Shown in pieces: positions 39,289-48,571 of a stretch of 64,000 nucleotides of DNA. Under the pieces are notes generated by a model. It was not told where the DNA came from and did not search any database. It was given only the letters and a program-made list of their open reading frames with translations. A program made the translations under genes and the position numbers. Position 1 is the stretch's first letter; every line of letters starts with the position of its first letter. Source of the stretch: Amylibacter sp. (GTDB lineage Bacteria > Pseudomonadota > Alphaproteobacteria > Rhodobacterales > Rhodobacteraceae); the NCBI GenBank assembly GCA_021775355.1, contig JAJFHZ010000004.1, positions 1 to 64,000 on the forward strand. Direction: 5' to 3'.

Positions 39289-40434
39289 TTGTTTGCAAAA
39301 CGTATGGAAACTCTGCGAAAGAAAATGGCTGAATCTAAAATAGATGTGGCTTTGATTACGGATGACGACAATGTCTACTATCTAACTGGATATTATGACT
39401 ATCTGCATATGGAATTTGGGCGCCCCACTATATTGGTTGTTCCAAAAGATGGGAAAACATTACTGATCACCCCAACAATTGATCTGAATTCAGCAGAATC
39501 TGCTGCAAGGGTCGACAGAATTTCCGCGTGGAATGATGGGATGGGTCGTGAGTGGCGCGAAGAATTACCAGCGGCCACAAACGGAGCGACAAGTATTGCG
39601 ATCGAGCCTGATCATATGCCCCCGCTCGTAAGGGCTTATGTGGACGAGTTGGTTGGCAAAGGGAACTTAAGCAATATAACCCCTACCTTAGCTGAAATGC
39701 GTATGATTAAGTCAAGCGAAGAACTACAACTGGCACGTCACGCTGGACAGGTTGCCAATGCAATGATGGCTGCGGGACGCGCGGCTATTGCAGATGGAAC
39801 GCCAGAGTTTGAAGTAGCTATTGCCACATCACAGGCGGGAACGCGTAAGGCAGCAGAACTGTTAACAGCACATTATGATGACGCTGACATGTCTCCCAAC
39901 ACCCATTTTCTGCAAATCATGGCCTCCGGTAAAGACATTATCAAAACACACCACCGTGCATCCACGCGTATAATGAAACATGGTGAGCCCGTTTTTCTAT
40001 GCTTTTGCGGTATGACCAACTTCCACCGTTTCAAATTGGGTTTTGACAGAACGTTCTGGATCGGCGAAATTGCGGATAAATCACAAGCCGCTGTTTACGA
40101 GGTCGCCGTGGCCAGCCAAAAAGCAGCCCTTGATGCACTGCGGCCAGGTGTAACGGCAGAAAGTGTACATGCAGCCTATGCAGAAGTCATTCAGGGTGCA
40201 GGCTTTGAATATCCATTCCGATGTGGGCGTGCCACGGGTTTCAGTTTTCTCGAAAAACCCCAACTCGTGACGGGTGATACGACTATTTTACAACCCGGTA
40301 TGGTTTTGGCGATTGATGGTTCCGTTTCTGTTGATACGTTCCGCGCACAAGTAGGCGATAGCTTTATCATCACTGAAGACGGTTATGAACCCATAACCAA
40401 CCATCCAAAATCCTTAGAAGAGGTCATCATCTAA
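39289..40434 (+). CDS. M24 / creatinase-like family protein (Xaa-Pro peptidase fold) lacking metal ligands
   Basis: 381 residues from TTG 39289, chosen because AAGGA lies 9 bases upstream (ATG 39304 is the alternative). The N-terminal creatinase domain reads MAESKIDVALITDDDNVYYLTGY. The C-terminal pita-bread domain has FKLGFDRTFW and LQPGMVLAIDGSV. In active M24 metallopeptidases five ligands are Asp, Asp, His, Glu, Glu. Here the first Asp is absent (FCGMTNF), the His is replaced (GRATGF), and both Glu positions read Asp. A metal-free creatinase-like reaction is more likely than peptidase activity. It overlaps the next gene by one base. Confidence 0.75.
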   Translation: MFAKRMETLRKKMAESKIDVALITDDDNVYYLTGYYDYLHMEFGRPTILVVPKDGKTLLITPTIDLNSAESAARVDRISAWNDGMGREWREELPAATNGATSIAIEPDHMPPLVRAYVDELVGKGNLSNITPTLAEMRMIKSSEELQLARHAGQVANAMMAAGRAAIADGTPEFEVAIATSQAGTRKAAELLTAHYDDADMSPNTHFLQIMASGKDIIKTHHRASTRIMKHGEPVFLCFCGMTNFHRFKLGFDRTFWIGEIADKSQAAVYEVAVASQKAALDALRPGVTAESVHAAYAEVIQGAGFEYPFRCGRATGFSFLEKPQLVTGDTTILQPGMVLAIDGSVSVDTFRAQVGDSFIITEDGYEPITNHPKSLEEVII

Positions 40435-41228
40435 TGTTTATATCTGGCGAAACTATCAAGTCTGTTCTCCGCACGCCCGTACTTGATAAGGGGCGGCATC
40501 ATCGCGCCAAACTAGGCTTCATTCTAATGTCTACCGACCTTGCGGCAGAAGCGGACTTTAATGATATGGCACCTGACGGGGTTGGCATACACATCACGCG
40601 TTTGAAAACGGATGACTATACCACCAATGAAACGCTTTCGTGCCATATAGAGTACATGGCCGATGCTGCGTCACGCATTCAACCAGACACGAAACCCGAC
40701 GTTGTTAGCTACAGCTGCACCAGCGGATCCATCGTGATTGGCGAAGAACGCATATACAAAGAGATCCATAAGGGTGCGCCATGGGCGCAGCCTATGTGTC
40801 TGGTTACTGGTGTGGTAGATGCCTTGCACGAACTTGGCGCACAAAAAGTAGTTGTTGGCACCCCTTATCTGGATGAGATTAATACAGCAGAGGCTGAATT
40901 CTTGCTGAAAAAAGGGTTCGATGTTTTAGATATTCAGGGGTTAAATCTTGAAACAGGTATTGAGTTTGGTAGTGTTACACCAGCTTATTGGAAAAAATTC
41001 GCTATGGAAATCGACCGTCCTGATGCTGATGTTATTTTCCTTAGTTGTGGTGGTATCCGTGCGTTAGAAGTCGCCGAAGAGATCGAACAAGCTACTGGCA
41101 AACCCGTAATTACATCAAATCAGGCCCAAATGTGGAGTTGCTTACGACGCGCGGGCATATTGGATCAAATTGATGGTTTTGGACAAATTTTCAAACATAC
41201 AGGCGCACATTTGAAAGAAGTTCACTAA
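40434..41228 (+). CDS. Asp/Glu racemase superfamily protein (maleate isomerase / EutA-like)
   Basis: 264 residues. Two catalytic cysteines are present: C95 in SYSCTSGS and C205 in FLSCGGIRA, as in maleate cis-trans isomerase and amino-acid racemases; arylmalonate decarboxylase has only one. It begins on the last base of the creatinase-like gene, so the pair is co-translated. A creatinase-fold hydrolase beside an Asp/Glu racemase-fold enzyme resembles the EutD-EutA pair of ectoine breakdown, but no other ectoine gene is nearby, so that is only a hint. Confidence 0.7.
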   Translation: MFISGETIKSVLRTPVLDKGRHHRAKLGFILMSTDLAAEADFNDMAPDGVGIHITRLKTDDYTTNETLSCHIEYMADAASRIQPDTKPDVVSYSCTSGSIVIGEERIYKEIHKGAPWAQPMCLVTGVVDALHELGAQKVVVGTPYLDEINTAEAEFLLKKGFDVLDIQGLNLETGIEFGSVTPAYWKKFAMEIDRPDADVIFLSCGGIRALEVAEEIEQATGKPVITSNQAQMWSCLRRAGILDQIDGFGQIFKHTGAHLKEVH

Positions 41229-41236
41229 GGTGTATA

Positions 41237-41251
41237 GGTGCTTGGGGTTGT
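41237..41251 (+). repeat. 15-bp direct repeat, right copy
   Basis: GGTGCTTGGGGTTGT, identical to 39090-39104, 8 bases after the racemase-like stop codon. Confidence 0.5.
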
Positions 41252-41362
41252 ATTTGAGCGAAAAGCAGAGGTTCACTGCTGGATGGACCAATGGCAGCTA
41301 TGCGGGACATTGCTGACATCGGACGAATGGCAGTATACAGTGCGTGTTGAAAGGAACTCCAG

Positions 41363-41977
41363 ATGGACCTTACCCTCACGATAGCACTCATAAGTGCAAC
41401 CACGCTGCTTGTCGCTATTCCCGGTCCGAATGTGGCTTTGATCGTGGCGAACACAATTGGATATGGATTCCGTTTCGGTGCGACGACGGTTCTGGGAACG
41501 ACAATCGGAGTGGCCCTGCAACTCGTCGTGGTTGTTCTCGGGCTGGCGGCGCTGCTGGAATTCGCCACTTCAGTATTTGTTTGGTTGAAGTGGATCGGTG
41601 TAGCCTATCTGATTTATCTTGGTGTCGCTGCTTGGCGGCATGGTATCGAGAACATGGATGAGCGTGTACCAAGTAAAAAGCCACTAAAGGTGCTGTTCTG
41701 GCAGGGGTTTCTCTTGGCAACGATCAACCCTAAGACTCTGATCTTCGCCGCTGCGTTTCTTCCGCAGTTCGTGAAACAGGGATCAGGGCCAGAGGCGCTC
41801 CTACTATCGGCAACGATTTACCTGTGTGTGATCTTCGTTGGTGATTTGATGTGGGCAGGCACTGCACACTCTGCCCGGCCAATTATCCTCAGGTTAGGAC
41901 GTCTCCGCCACAGATTAACAGGAATTCTTTTCATCGGGTCCGGTATTGGTTTGGGTTTGGCGCGAGTAGACAGGTAA
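41363..41977 (+). CDS. LysE family amino-acid exporter
   Basis: 204 residues with about six membrane helices, the standard LysE/RhtB size. The family GPNVALIVANTIGYGFRFG block is in the first loop (about 20-38), and the ATINPKTLIFAAAFLPQFV block is mid-protein. It probably exports a small amino acid or similar metabolite by proton exchange. It has its own ribosome site (AAAGGA) and lies 134 bases after the racemase gene, so it may be a separate transcript. Confidence 0.85.
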   Translation: MDLTLTIALISATTLLVAIPGPNVALIVANTIGYGFRFGATTVLGTTIGVALQLVVVVLGLAALLEFATSVFVWLKWIGVAYLIYLGVAAWRHGIENMDERVPSKKPLKVLFWQGFLLATINPKTLIFAAAFLPQFVKQGSGPEALLLSATIYLCVIFVGDLMWAGTAHSARPIILRLGRLRHRLTGILFIGSGIGLGLARVDR

Positions 41978-41986
41978 ACATTATAG

Positions 41987-42009
41987 TTTAGGGCCAAAAT
42001 CTCCCTAAA
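41987..42009 (+). terminator. possible stem-loop after the LysE gene
   Basis: TTTAGGG (41987-41993) and CCCTAAA (42003-42009) form a perfect 7-bp stem with a 9-base loop, 10 bases after the stop codon. No T run follows. Confidence 0.4.
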
Positions 42010-42060
42010 AAGTGTACCAAGCTGCCGTTCTCTGTGTACTTACGAAAGGAAAGGTTGGGC

Positions 42061-42243
42061 TCAAAGCAGACATTCGCAACAAACTCGTTTCACTATAGTC
42101 CAGTTCGCGTTTTCAAATTTGCTGTCTTGCTCTATTACCCAGTTGATATAGCCGATTTCGATACCGGTTAACCGTTCCACAGTGCAACCGTCGGCTTCAA
42201 CCTCTTCGCCCGTGGCGCGGTCGATCAATGAATAAATGCACAT
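42061..42243 (-). CDS. possible small cysteine-rich protein
   Basis: 60 residues, MCIYSLIDRATGEE start, with Cys at 2, 20 and two near the end (CCECLL makes three). It looks coherent as a small acidic protein (DGCTVERLTG, EIGYINWVIEQDS). A GAGGAA site lies about 8 bases upstream of ATG 42243. No family recognised and no operon partner. It may be real, but evidence is limited to the coherent composition and the ribosome site. Confidence 0.4.
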   Translation of the reverse strand: MCIYSLIDRATGEEVEADGCTVERLTGIEIGYINWVIEQDSKFENANWTIVKRVCCECLL

Positions 42244-42846
42244 AGGAGTTGTTCCTCTGAAATCCTAAAAATCTCAAAAAAACATGAGCCGGAATGGGGC
42301 GCAATTATTGGGGCTGAGAGCGAGGTTGATAAAGTTCGCTACCGGCCCTTACCTACGGTACTTGTTTTGGAGTAACACTCAGAAATATCGTTGCGACATG
42401 GGCTAAACCAACACACCGTACGACTCAAACTCTCTTAAATTACGCGCACAGATTTGTCTTCGGATCTGACGGCCATATGTCAGATATTTTCTGCAACAAA
42501 CGAACCGCTTGAACAACAAGTGGTCACTCCATGGGATATCATTCAGGAAGAGCATCCCTTCCCAACCAGAAAATACAAGATTTCAAGCGTTGATCTGATG
42601 AGGTCCCGTCCTGAATGATGAGTTCCACTTCGGGGAATGTCTGGCTGTGAACGCTGGAAATGACCGATAACCTGGAGCATCATCACATGGCATTTCTGCA
42701 TTCGAATTTATGTTTATTTTAAATAAGTTACAGAAGATCTTTCTATCATGAATATAATTCACTCAACGTGACGTAATCCTTTGCTTTGCAAATAGCACGA
42801 ACAGGCATAGTATCCGGTAATAATCGAACTCAAATGGCTGACAACG
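42244..42846. other. 600-bp non-coding region upstream of the efflux pair
   Basis: No gene found on either strand. It contains a perfect 7-bp inverted repeat ATCTGAC/GTCAGAT at 42464-42470 and 42479-42485 with an 8-base spacer, which has the shape of a regulator-binding site. The promoter of the HlyD/MFS pair must lie near its right end (AT-rich, 42700-42800). Confidence 0.4.
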
Positions 42847-43926
42847 ATGGATGACGAACAGAAATCCAGACGCCCCGGCATTTTCGCACGGATTGGTCTG
42901 TATTGTGTTGTGCCCATCCTGATATTGGGCGGGGCGGGATATTTCTATGCCAAAAGTGGTCGGTACATCACCACGGAAAATGCCTACGTCAAAGCCGATA
43001 TCGTTCAGATCAGCACCAATATCGATGGCTTGATCACAAATGTTTTTGTGAAAGAGAACCAACGCGTGAACGAGGGTGATCCGGTATTCGCCATTGATCC
43101 GCGCCCGTTTCAAAAGGCTCTAGCCATCGCCAAGGCAGACATGGCATCGGCCCGACAAACAGTTGAAGCCATGCGCGCGCGTTACCGCCAGGGTAAGGTC
43201 GCCATCGAATCGGCCAAAGAACGGGTCCGGTATCTCAAAAGAGAATTTGAACGTCAGCAGGAATTGCGGGAAGGCGGCGTTGGCACTAGGGCCAGGTTTG
43301 ACGAAACCGAACACAATCTGAAAATGGCAAAGCGAGAACTGGCCAGTGTTCGTGAAGACAATCAGATTGTTCTGGCCGAACTGGCGGGCGAACCGGACGT
43401 TGCGGTCGAGCAGCATCCCACTTACCTGCATGCCGAAGCCAAATATGATATCGCCGCCTTAAATTTGGCATACGCCAGCGTCAATGCACCCACATCAGGT
43501 ATCCTGACACATGTGAGCGTGGAGCCGGGTGAATACGTGGAAGCTGGCAATATTTTATTGGCAATTGTGGGTACGGAAGACCTCTGGGTCGAAGCCAATC
43601 TGAAAGAGATTGATTTGGAGTACCTGAAAGTAGGCCAAAACGCTACCGTCGTTTTGGACAGCTTGCCTGACGTGGTATGGCAAGCGACCGTTGACAGCAT
43701 CAGTCCGGCAACAGGGGCGGAATTCTCTGTACTGCCCGCCCAGAATGCCAGCGGGAACTGGGTCAAGGTTGTGCAACGCATCCCCGTCCGCCTTATGCTG
43801 GCCGACCGCCCCGGCTCGGATGCTCTGCGGGCCGGCTTAACCGCGTCGATCAGCATTGATACGGAACGCAAACGCGACATGGTCGCACTGATAGGCAAGG
43901 TCTTTGCCCGATCACCCAGAAACTAA
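42847..43926 (+). CDS. HlyD family membrane fusion protein (EmrA-like)
   Basis: 359 residues with one N-terminal membrane helix (about 15-37). A biotinyl-lipoyl-like segment begins VKADIVQISTNIDGLI. A helical hairpin of about 90 residues (FQKALAIAKADMASARQTVEAM and onward) would form the periplasmic coiled coil, and the second lipoyl half has APTSGILTHVSVEPGEYV. It bridges the inner-membrane transporter to the outer membrane. It is followed after 8 bases by the MFS gene. Confidence 0.88.
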   Translation: MDDEQKSRRPGIFARIGLYCVVPILILGGAGYFYAKSGRYITTENAYVKADIVQISTNIDGLITNVFVKENQRVNEGDPVFAIDPRPFQKALAIAKADMASARQTVEAMRARYRQGKVAIESAKERVRYLKREFERQQELREGGVGTRARFDETEHNLKMAKRELASVREDNQIVLAELAGEPDVAVEQHPTYLHAEAKYDIAALNLAYASVNAPTSGILTHVSVEPGEYVEAGNILLAIVGTEDLWVEANLKEIDLEYLKVGQNATVVLDSLPDVVWQATVDSISPATGAEFSVLPAQNASGNWVKVVQRIPVRLMLADRPGSDALRAGLTASISIDTERKRDMVALIGKVFARSPRN

Positions 43927-43934
43927 TCACCCGT

Positions 43935-45479
43935 ATGACTGAATCCGATCAGGTGCTCGCAGATAACGTCGACGAAGACGTTCACCCCGAATTCATTACC
44001 TTTCGCGCCGTTCTGGTGTTGCTGGTAGCGACGCTGGCAACAGCGTCTTATTCCTTTACCTGGAATGCCGTATCCATCGCGTTGCCACATATGAAAGGCA
44101 CGTTCTCGGCAAGTACGGACCAGATCACTTGGGTGATGATCGCCTATGTTGTTGGCAGCGCCATGGCAACCGCCTCCGTCAGCTGGTTCGCTGGCCGGTT
44201 CGGACGGCGACGCATGTTTCTGTTTGCCATCTCCGGTTTCACGTTGACCCAGTTTGGCTGCGCGGCGGCCACAACACTGGAAACCGAGGTTGTCTGGCGG
44301 TTCGTCCAGGGCATGATGGGCGCACCGTTGATACCGTTAACGCAGGTTATTGCCGTCAACGCATTTCCCAAGGCGCGTTACACACAAGCCACATCCCTGT
44401 GGGCGCTTGGGTTCGTTCTCGCCAACGTCATTGCGCCAACAGTGGCGGGTTACATCATCGATGACTTTGGATGGCCAGCCATATTTTTTGTGACCATTCC
44501 CATTTCAACCATATGCTTAACGGCCGGATATGTGCTGATCCCAGCCTCTCCACGGCAAAGCAAGCCTATGGACTGGGTCGGTTTCCTGAGCCTCATCCTG
44601 GCCGTTGGCTGTTTTCAATTGATGATTTCGCGCGGTGAGCGTCTGGACTGGTTTGATTCGCCAGAGATCATTGCTGAACTTGTCGCGACAATTATTTTAG
44701 TTCACACGTTTATCGTCCGCACGGTTCTGGCTACCAGCCCGTTCATCGACCGATCCCTGTTTCTGGATTGGAATTTTGTGCTGGGGCAGTTCTGTGTCTT
44801 CGCCGTTGGCATGTCCATGTTCATACCGCTCATGCTGATCCCGCTTCAGCTTCAACAGCTGGGTGGTTATCCCGCATCCGAGATCGGGGCCCTGATTATG
44901 GCCCGTGGCGTGGGCTCTGTTATCAGTTTGGTTTTCATCAGTCGCGTGGGGGACAAATGCGAGCCACGTATATTGATGACGTTCGGCCTTGCCATCACCG
45001 CGGCTGGCACCTGGATGATGTCTCAATGGACACCCGATGTTCGGGCCATGGACGTGTTTGCCGCGAATTTTGTCATGGGTATTGCCGTCGGTTCGGTATG
45101 GGCGCCTATGAACAAGCTGGCGTTATCTCGCCTGCCCAAGAAAGTTCAGGATCAGGGCTTTGCGGTGTTCTATTTGGTCTTTGACATGGGCAATGCCATT
45201 GGCACCGCGCTGATCATTGCCCTGTTTACCCGCCACAGTCAGATCGGCCATGCACTATTTTCCGAGCACATCACCCCCTTTAACCGAGGCTTGCAGGGGG
45301 ATGATGTCGCGAATGGTGGCTGGGACATTTCAGTGGTTGAAGGCCTGACCGCCATTGACAACGAAATAACACGGCAAGCCACCGCCGTTGCTTTCAACAA
45401 CAGCTATATGGTCCTTAGCTTTGTGCTACTGAGTATCATCCCAGTTCTGCTATTCTTCAGGAACCGCCCCACAGACTAG
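43935..45479 (+). CDS. DHA2 family MFS multidrug efflux transporter (EmrB-like)
   Basis: 514 residues, 14 membrane helices, the DHA2 size. It opens with a soluble acidic N-terminus (about 1-25). Family motifs include the WVMIAYVVGSAMATASVSWFAG and FGRRRMF blocks in loop 2-3 and VIAPTVAGYIIDDFGWPAIFF in helix 5. With the HlyD protein it forms an EmrAB-type pump driven by protons. No regulator gene sits beside the pair. Confidence 0.9.
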   Translation: MTESDQVLADNVDEDVHPEFITFRAVLVLLVATLATASYSFTWNAVSIALPHMKGTFSASTDQITWVMIAYVVGSAMATASVSWFAGRFGRRRMFLFAISGFTLTQFGCAAATTLETEVVWRFVQGMMGAPLIPLTQVIAVNAFPKARYTQATSLWALGFVLANVIAPTVAGYIIDDFGWPAIFFVTIPISTICLTAGYVLIPASPRQSKPMDWVGFLSLILAVGCFQLMISRGERLDWFDSPEIIAELVATIILVHTFIVRTVLATSPFIDRSLFLDWNFVLGQFCVFAVGMSMFIPLMLIPLQLQQLGGYPASEIGALIMARGVGSVISLVFISRVGDKCEPRILMTFGLAITAAGTWMMSQWTPDVRAMDVFAANFVMGIAVGSVWAPMNKLALSRLPKKVQDQGFAVFYLVFDMGNAIGTALIIALFTRHSQIGHALFSEHITPFNRGLQGDDVANGGWDISVVEGLTAIDNEITRQATAVAFNNSYMVLSFVLLSIIPVLLFFRNRPTD

Positions 45480-46071
45480 GTTTACAACTCGCCCCCTACC
45501 GCTTCCCGCCCGAACTTCCCTTTCAGCACAAGGCAGTAATTCATCAAAATATTGCTTCTACCCTTGTGCTCCTATCTGCCCTCCCATGGAACCATGGCTC
45601 CATGGGGGACCATATCCCCAGACGCCCGTATCCATCCCATGTCGAGTGGGCAGACACATCAGGTACTTTCTGGCCCGGTCCCGTCGGGGTCTTGTGGGTG
45701 TTTAAATTACGACAAAACCATATCCGCCCTACCGCCATGGGGTGGAGGATCGATCGGGATAGAGTCGGGGGCCATATATCCCCCCGCGCAAGGTATCACC
45801 GTGGCCACAAGAGGTATTACGAAGGGGCATCAGCATATGGTCGGCTATGGGTGTAGGTGGGCCCCGGGTCAAGGGTGATGTCACCTCCGCCCGACGGCAC
45901 GGTGCCAACATGGTTAATTGCGACAGGGCGGGCTCGCTGGTATCAAAAAACTGTTTTCTGGACATTACATGAATTGTTGCGTCCTATTCACATTAGCCAT
46001 CAGAACACTTTCAATTTCAATATTTCACCTAGAGTTATGACGCGGCGGCGCTAAGGGAAATGGCAGGCGGA
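45480..46071. other. 590-bp region without a recognisable gene
   Basis: Several overlapping frames exist but none looks like protein. GC-rich. Tandem-like CCATGG copies occur at 45585-45604 (CCATGGAACCATGGCTCCATGG type). Pieces resemble a decayed gene or structured RNA, but I could not fold it convincingly. Confidence 0.35.
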
Positions 46072-46716
46072 TCAGTAAGGTATCGCCTCGCCGTTCCACA
46101 TCTCGAAACAACCCGTGGTTTCTGCTCCAAGCGCGTCGAAGCGCTGGATCAAACCGGTGGAGGACTCATTCACGGTGATCGCAGCCTTTGCGCCGCCCAT
46201 GTCAGTTTGCACCCAGCCCGGATGGTAGATGCCAACGGCTATATCGGGGGACAGCTCCACGGCCAGATTGCGCCCGAGGTTCAACGACGCAGCCTTGGAG
46301 GCGCGGTAGGCGAATGCGTTGCCACCAGCACGTTCGCTGGAGCCCATCTGCGACGAAATGATCGCTACTTTGCCGCCTGCTGCGCGCAGGTTTGGCAGCA
46401 GCGCTTCAATGGTGAGAAAAACGCCGGTCACATTGGCCGCAAAGGTGTCAGCCCAGACATCTGCGCCATACCCCGTGCCAAGCTCATTGCCCTTATCTAG
46501 ATAAACGCCCGCATTGCAGATCAACAGATCAAGCGGTTGGCTTTTTAATTGAGCCGCCATCCCAGATACCGAAGCAGGGTCGGTGACATTCAATTGCACC
46601 CAGCCTTCAGAAGCTTGGCCCCTGGTTGTGCCGGTGACGCTGTCTCCGCGTGCAGCGTAGCCGTCATAAAGAGCGCGCCCGATGCCACGGTTAGCGCCAG
46701 TGATCAAAATTCTCAT
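46072..46716 (-). CDS. short-chain dehydrogenase/reductase
   Basis: 214 residues. The dinucleotide motif GANRGIG is at 7-13, NAG is near 87, and the catalytic pair is in YRASK with a preceding serine in IISSQMG. The C-factor/short 'classical' SDR subgroup is likely given the length. The substrate is unknown. It starts at ATG 46716 after AGGAG. It has no operon partner on the minus strand; the integrase gene lies 271 bases upstream of it. Confidence 0.85.
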   Translation of the reverse strand: MRILITGANRGIGRALYDGYAARGDSVTGTTRGQASEGWVQLNVTDPASVSGMAAQLKSQPLDLLICNAGVYLDKGNELGTGYGADVWADTFAANVTGVFLTIEALLPNLRAAGGKVAIISSQMGSSERAGGNAFAYRASKAASLNLGRNLAVELSPDIAVGIYHPGWVQTDMGGAKAAITVNESSTGLIQRFDALGAETTGCFEMWNGEAIPY

Positions 46717-46987
46717 AGGAGTACCCCTTTAATCGACATTCCCCAAGAGGAACGCCCGTTCTGTTAACATGCCGATGACAGGCGGTTCGTTCAAGCCATT
46801 TCTGGGCGTTGCGTCATCATCCGAGCATCCGCACCGCAAGCCTGATATCACACGTTTCGTTTGCACCTCCCAGGTGATCTATGAAATCCCCCCTCCCACT
46901 AAATTAATATGGAGATATATAGCATATTATCGGTACTCAGAGCAGAAAACCGCCGAATTACCTTGGGAATACAGGCTAAGGTGTTTT

Positions 46988-48226
46988 TTAGTTTGCGTAA
47001 GCCGCATCCAAGGCCGCCATGGCGGCTTCCCCGCCCCGCATCGCCTGAGTATAGTGCCCAAGTGTCACGGCAGGGTTCGCATGGCCAGCAAGTTTAGCTA
47101 CCAGCCCAACTTCCACGCCCTGTGCCTGCAGGGTACTGACAAATGAGTGTCTCGCAGAATGATGAGTCACATAGCGCAACCCCATGCGCTCAAAGGCGGG
47201 CTTCCAGTAGCGGTGCAGAAAGTTTGAATAAAGAATAGGCCCGCCTGCCCGTTTGGATCGCTGCGGCCATGCACGGCGTTGTCCCGGCCCTGCAAACACA
47301 CGATACAGCTCACCGTCCAGCCGCGGGCAAATGAGCCGCCATTCCAGCAGCATTGTCCGTAGCGTTGGTGCGATGGGGATTTCGCGCATACCAGCTTCGG
47401 TCTTGGTTTGATCCGTTGTCGTTCCGTTTCGTTCCAATACACGCTTCACCGTGATTATATTGCGCTCAAAATCGACGTCATCCCACAACATTCCAAGCTG
47501 TTCGGAAATCCGGAGGCCCGTGAGAAAAGGAAAAGCATAAAAGATACCGCGTTCTTTGTCGGTGCGGGCAAAAGCAATCAATTCCGCCACTTCACCGGGA
47601 TTCAGGATATCCTTCTTGGGCTTGTTTTTTCGTTTGGCCAAATTGCGGGGCTTCTTACAAACAGGCACACCGAAATCTTCTTCGGCCAAGGCCAGAATAG
47701 ATTGCAGCATCTTCATCACTTCATTGGCGGTATAATGACCTACTTCAAAACGGATCCTAGAATGCCAATTGCGCAATTGTGCGGTTGTCAGTGCGGATAC
47801 GTGGTAACCGCCCAACATTTGCAGGAGTTTTGTATCGCGATGTGGCTTCTCGCCAGTCAGCGCATGGTGGGCCCTTTCCTGTGGCGAACCCTGCAGCAAT
47901 GGCCCCACAATGATTTTAACCAAAGAGCCATAGGTTTTGAAAGTTTGCGGTTTGATTTCGGTTGCCTTAAAATTCATCCAATGGTCAACCGCTTTAGCAA
48001 CTGTGGGGTTGGCATTGGGGTTGAAGTATTTCCCACCCGTGTATTGCGCCAGTAATGCATCGCGTGCGGCTTCGGCATCCGCCCTGGTGTTAAATGACCT
48101 TCGCACCTTGCCACCGGTTTCGGGGCAACGGTAACTGATTGTGTGTTTTCTGGTTTTGCGCAACTTGCCATCCGCGCCCCTGCGCTTGCGATTCCATACA
48201 CCGATAGTGATCTTGAGATTATCCAT
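46988..48226 (-). CDS. tyrosine recombinase / phage-type integrase
   Basis: 412 residues. N-terminal arm-binding region (about 1-70), SAM-like core-binding domain (about 70-190), then the catalytic domain. The catalytic residues fit: Arg in FLTGLRISEQ, a lysine region, HSARHS with the HxxR pair, and the GHANPAVTLGHYTQ block ending with His and the nucleophile Tyr. It points to a site-specific element whose attachment site should lie near 46720-46990. It is the left-most gene of a small prim-pol element. Confidence 0.92.
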   Translation of the reverse strand: MDNLKITIGVWNRKRRGADGKLRKTRKHTISYRCPETGGKVRRSFNTRADAEAARDALLAQYTGGKYFNPNANPTVAKAVDHWMNFKATEIKPQTFKTYGSLVKIIVGPLLQGSPQERAHHALTGEKPHRDTKLLQMLGGYHVSALTTAQLRNWHSRIRFEVGHYTANEVMKMLQSILALAEEDFGVPVCKKPRNLAKRKNKPKKDILNPGEVAELIAFARTDKERGIFYAFPFLTGLRISEQLGMLWDDVDFERNIITVKRVLERNGTTTDQTKTEAGMREIPIAPTLRTMLLEWRLICPRLDGELYRVFAGPGQRRAWPQRSKRAGGPILYSNFLHRYWKPAFERMGLRYVTHHSARHSFVSTLQAQGVEVGLVAKLAGHANPAVTLGHYTQAMRGGEAAMAALDAAYAN

Positions 48227-48571
48227 GGTTCGGCCCTTTCCAATTTGAAAAAGTTCCAGAAGAACATATCATGAACAGTCCTAAATATATGACGGGATGA
48301 CGCAATGGTGACCAAGATATATCGAGAATAATCCGCGATGGATTAAAAAGGGCCCCGAAGCCCGTTTCTGCGGGGTTTGGAATATCGTTGGGGGTAATTT
48401 TGAACCCCGCGTTGCCTACGAAGATATCAGGCCTGTGCCGCCCGTGATGATGGTGACGATGATCGATGCCGCCCCTATATCGACATCTGTCAGCGATGTG
48501 ATGCCATCCCCTTACCCTTTTATGCTTAAGGGTAAAGGGGAGCGTCACGAGCGTCACCATCATCACAGCCA
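48227..48571. other. gap between integrase and prim-pol genes with a strong hairpin
   Basis: No gene. It contains an imperfect inverted repeat at 48508-48540 (CCCCTTACCCTT and AAGGGTAAAGGGG with one bulge) and a repeated GAGCGTCAC at 48540-48556. It could hold the integrase promoter, the terminator of the primase gene, or a replication origin of the element. Confidence 0.45.
48508..48540. repeat. imperfect inverted repeat in the mobile element
   Basis: Left arm CCCCTTACCCTT, right arm AAGGGTAAAGGGG (one extra base), loop about 8 bases (TTATGCTT). It lies 32-64 bases after the primase stop, without a T run. Candidate origin or terminator hairpin. Confidence 0.5.

Noticed and set aside
40081..41561. 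Ectoine catabolism assignment for the creatinase-like/racemase pair
   Set aside because: Only two of the expected genes are present and the M24 protein lacks the metal ligands; named by fold only.
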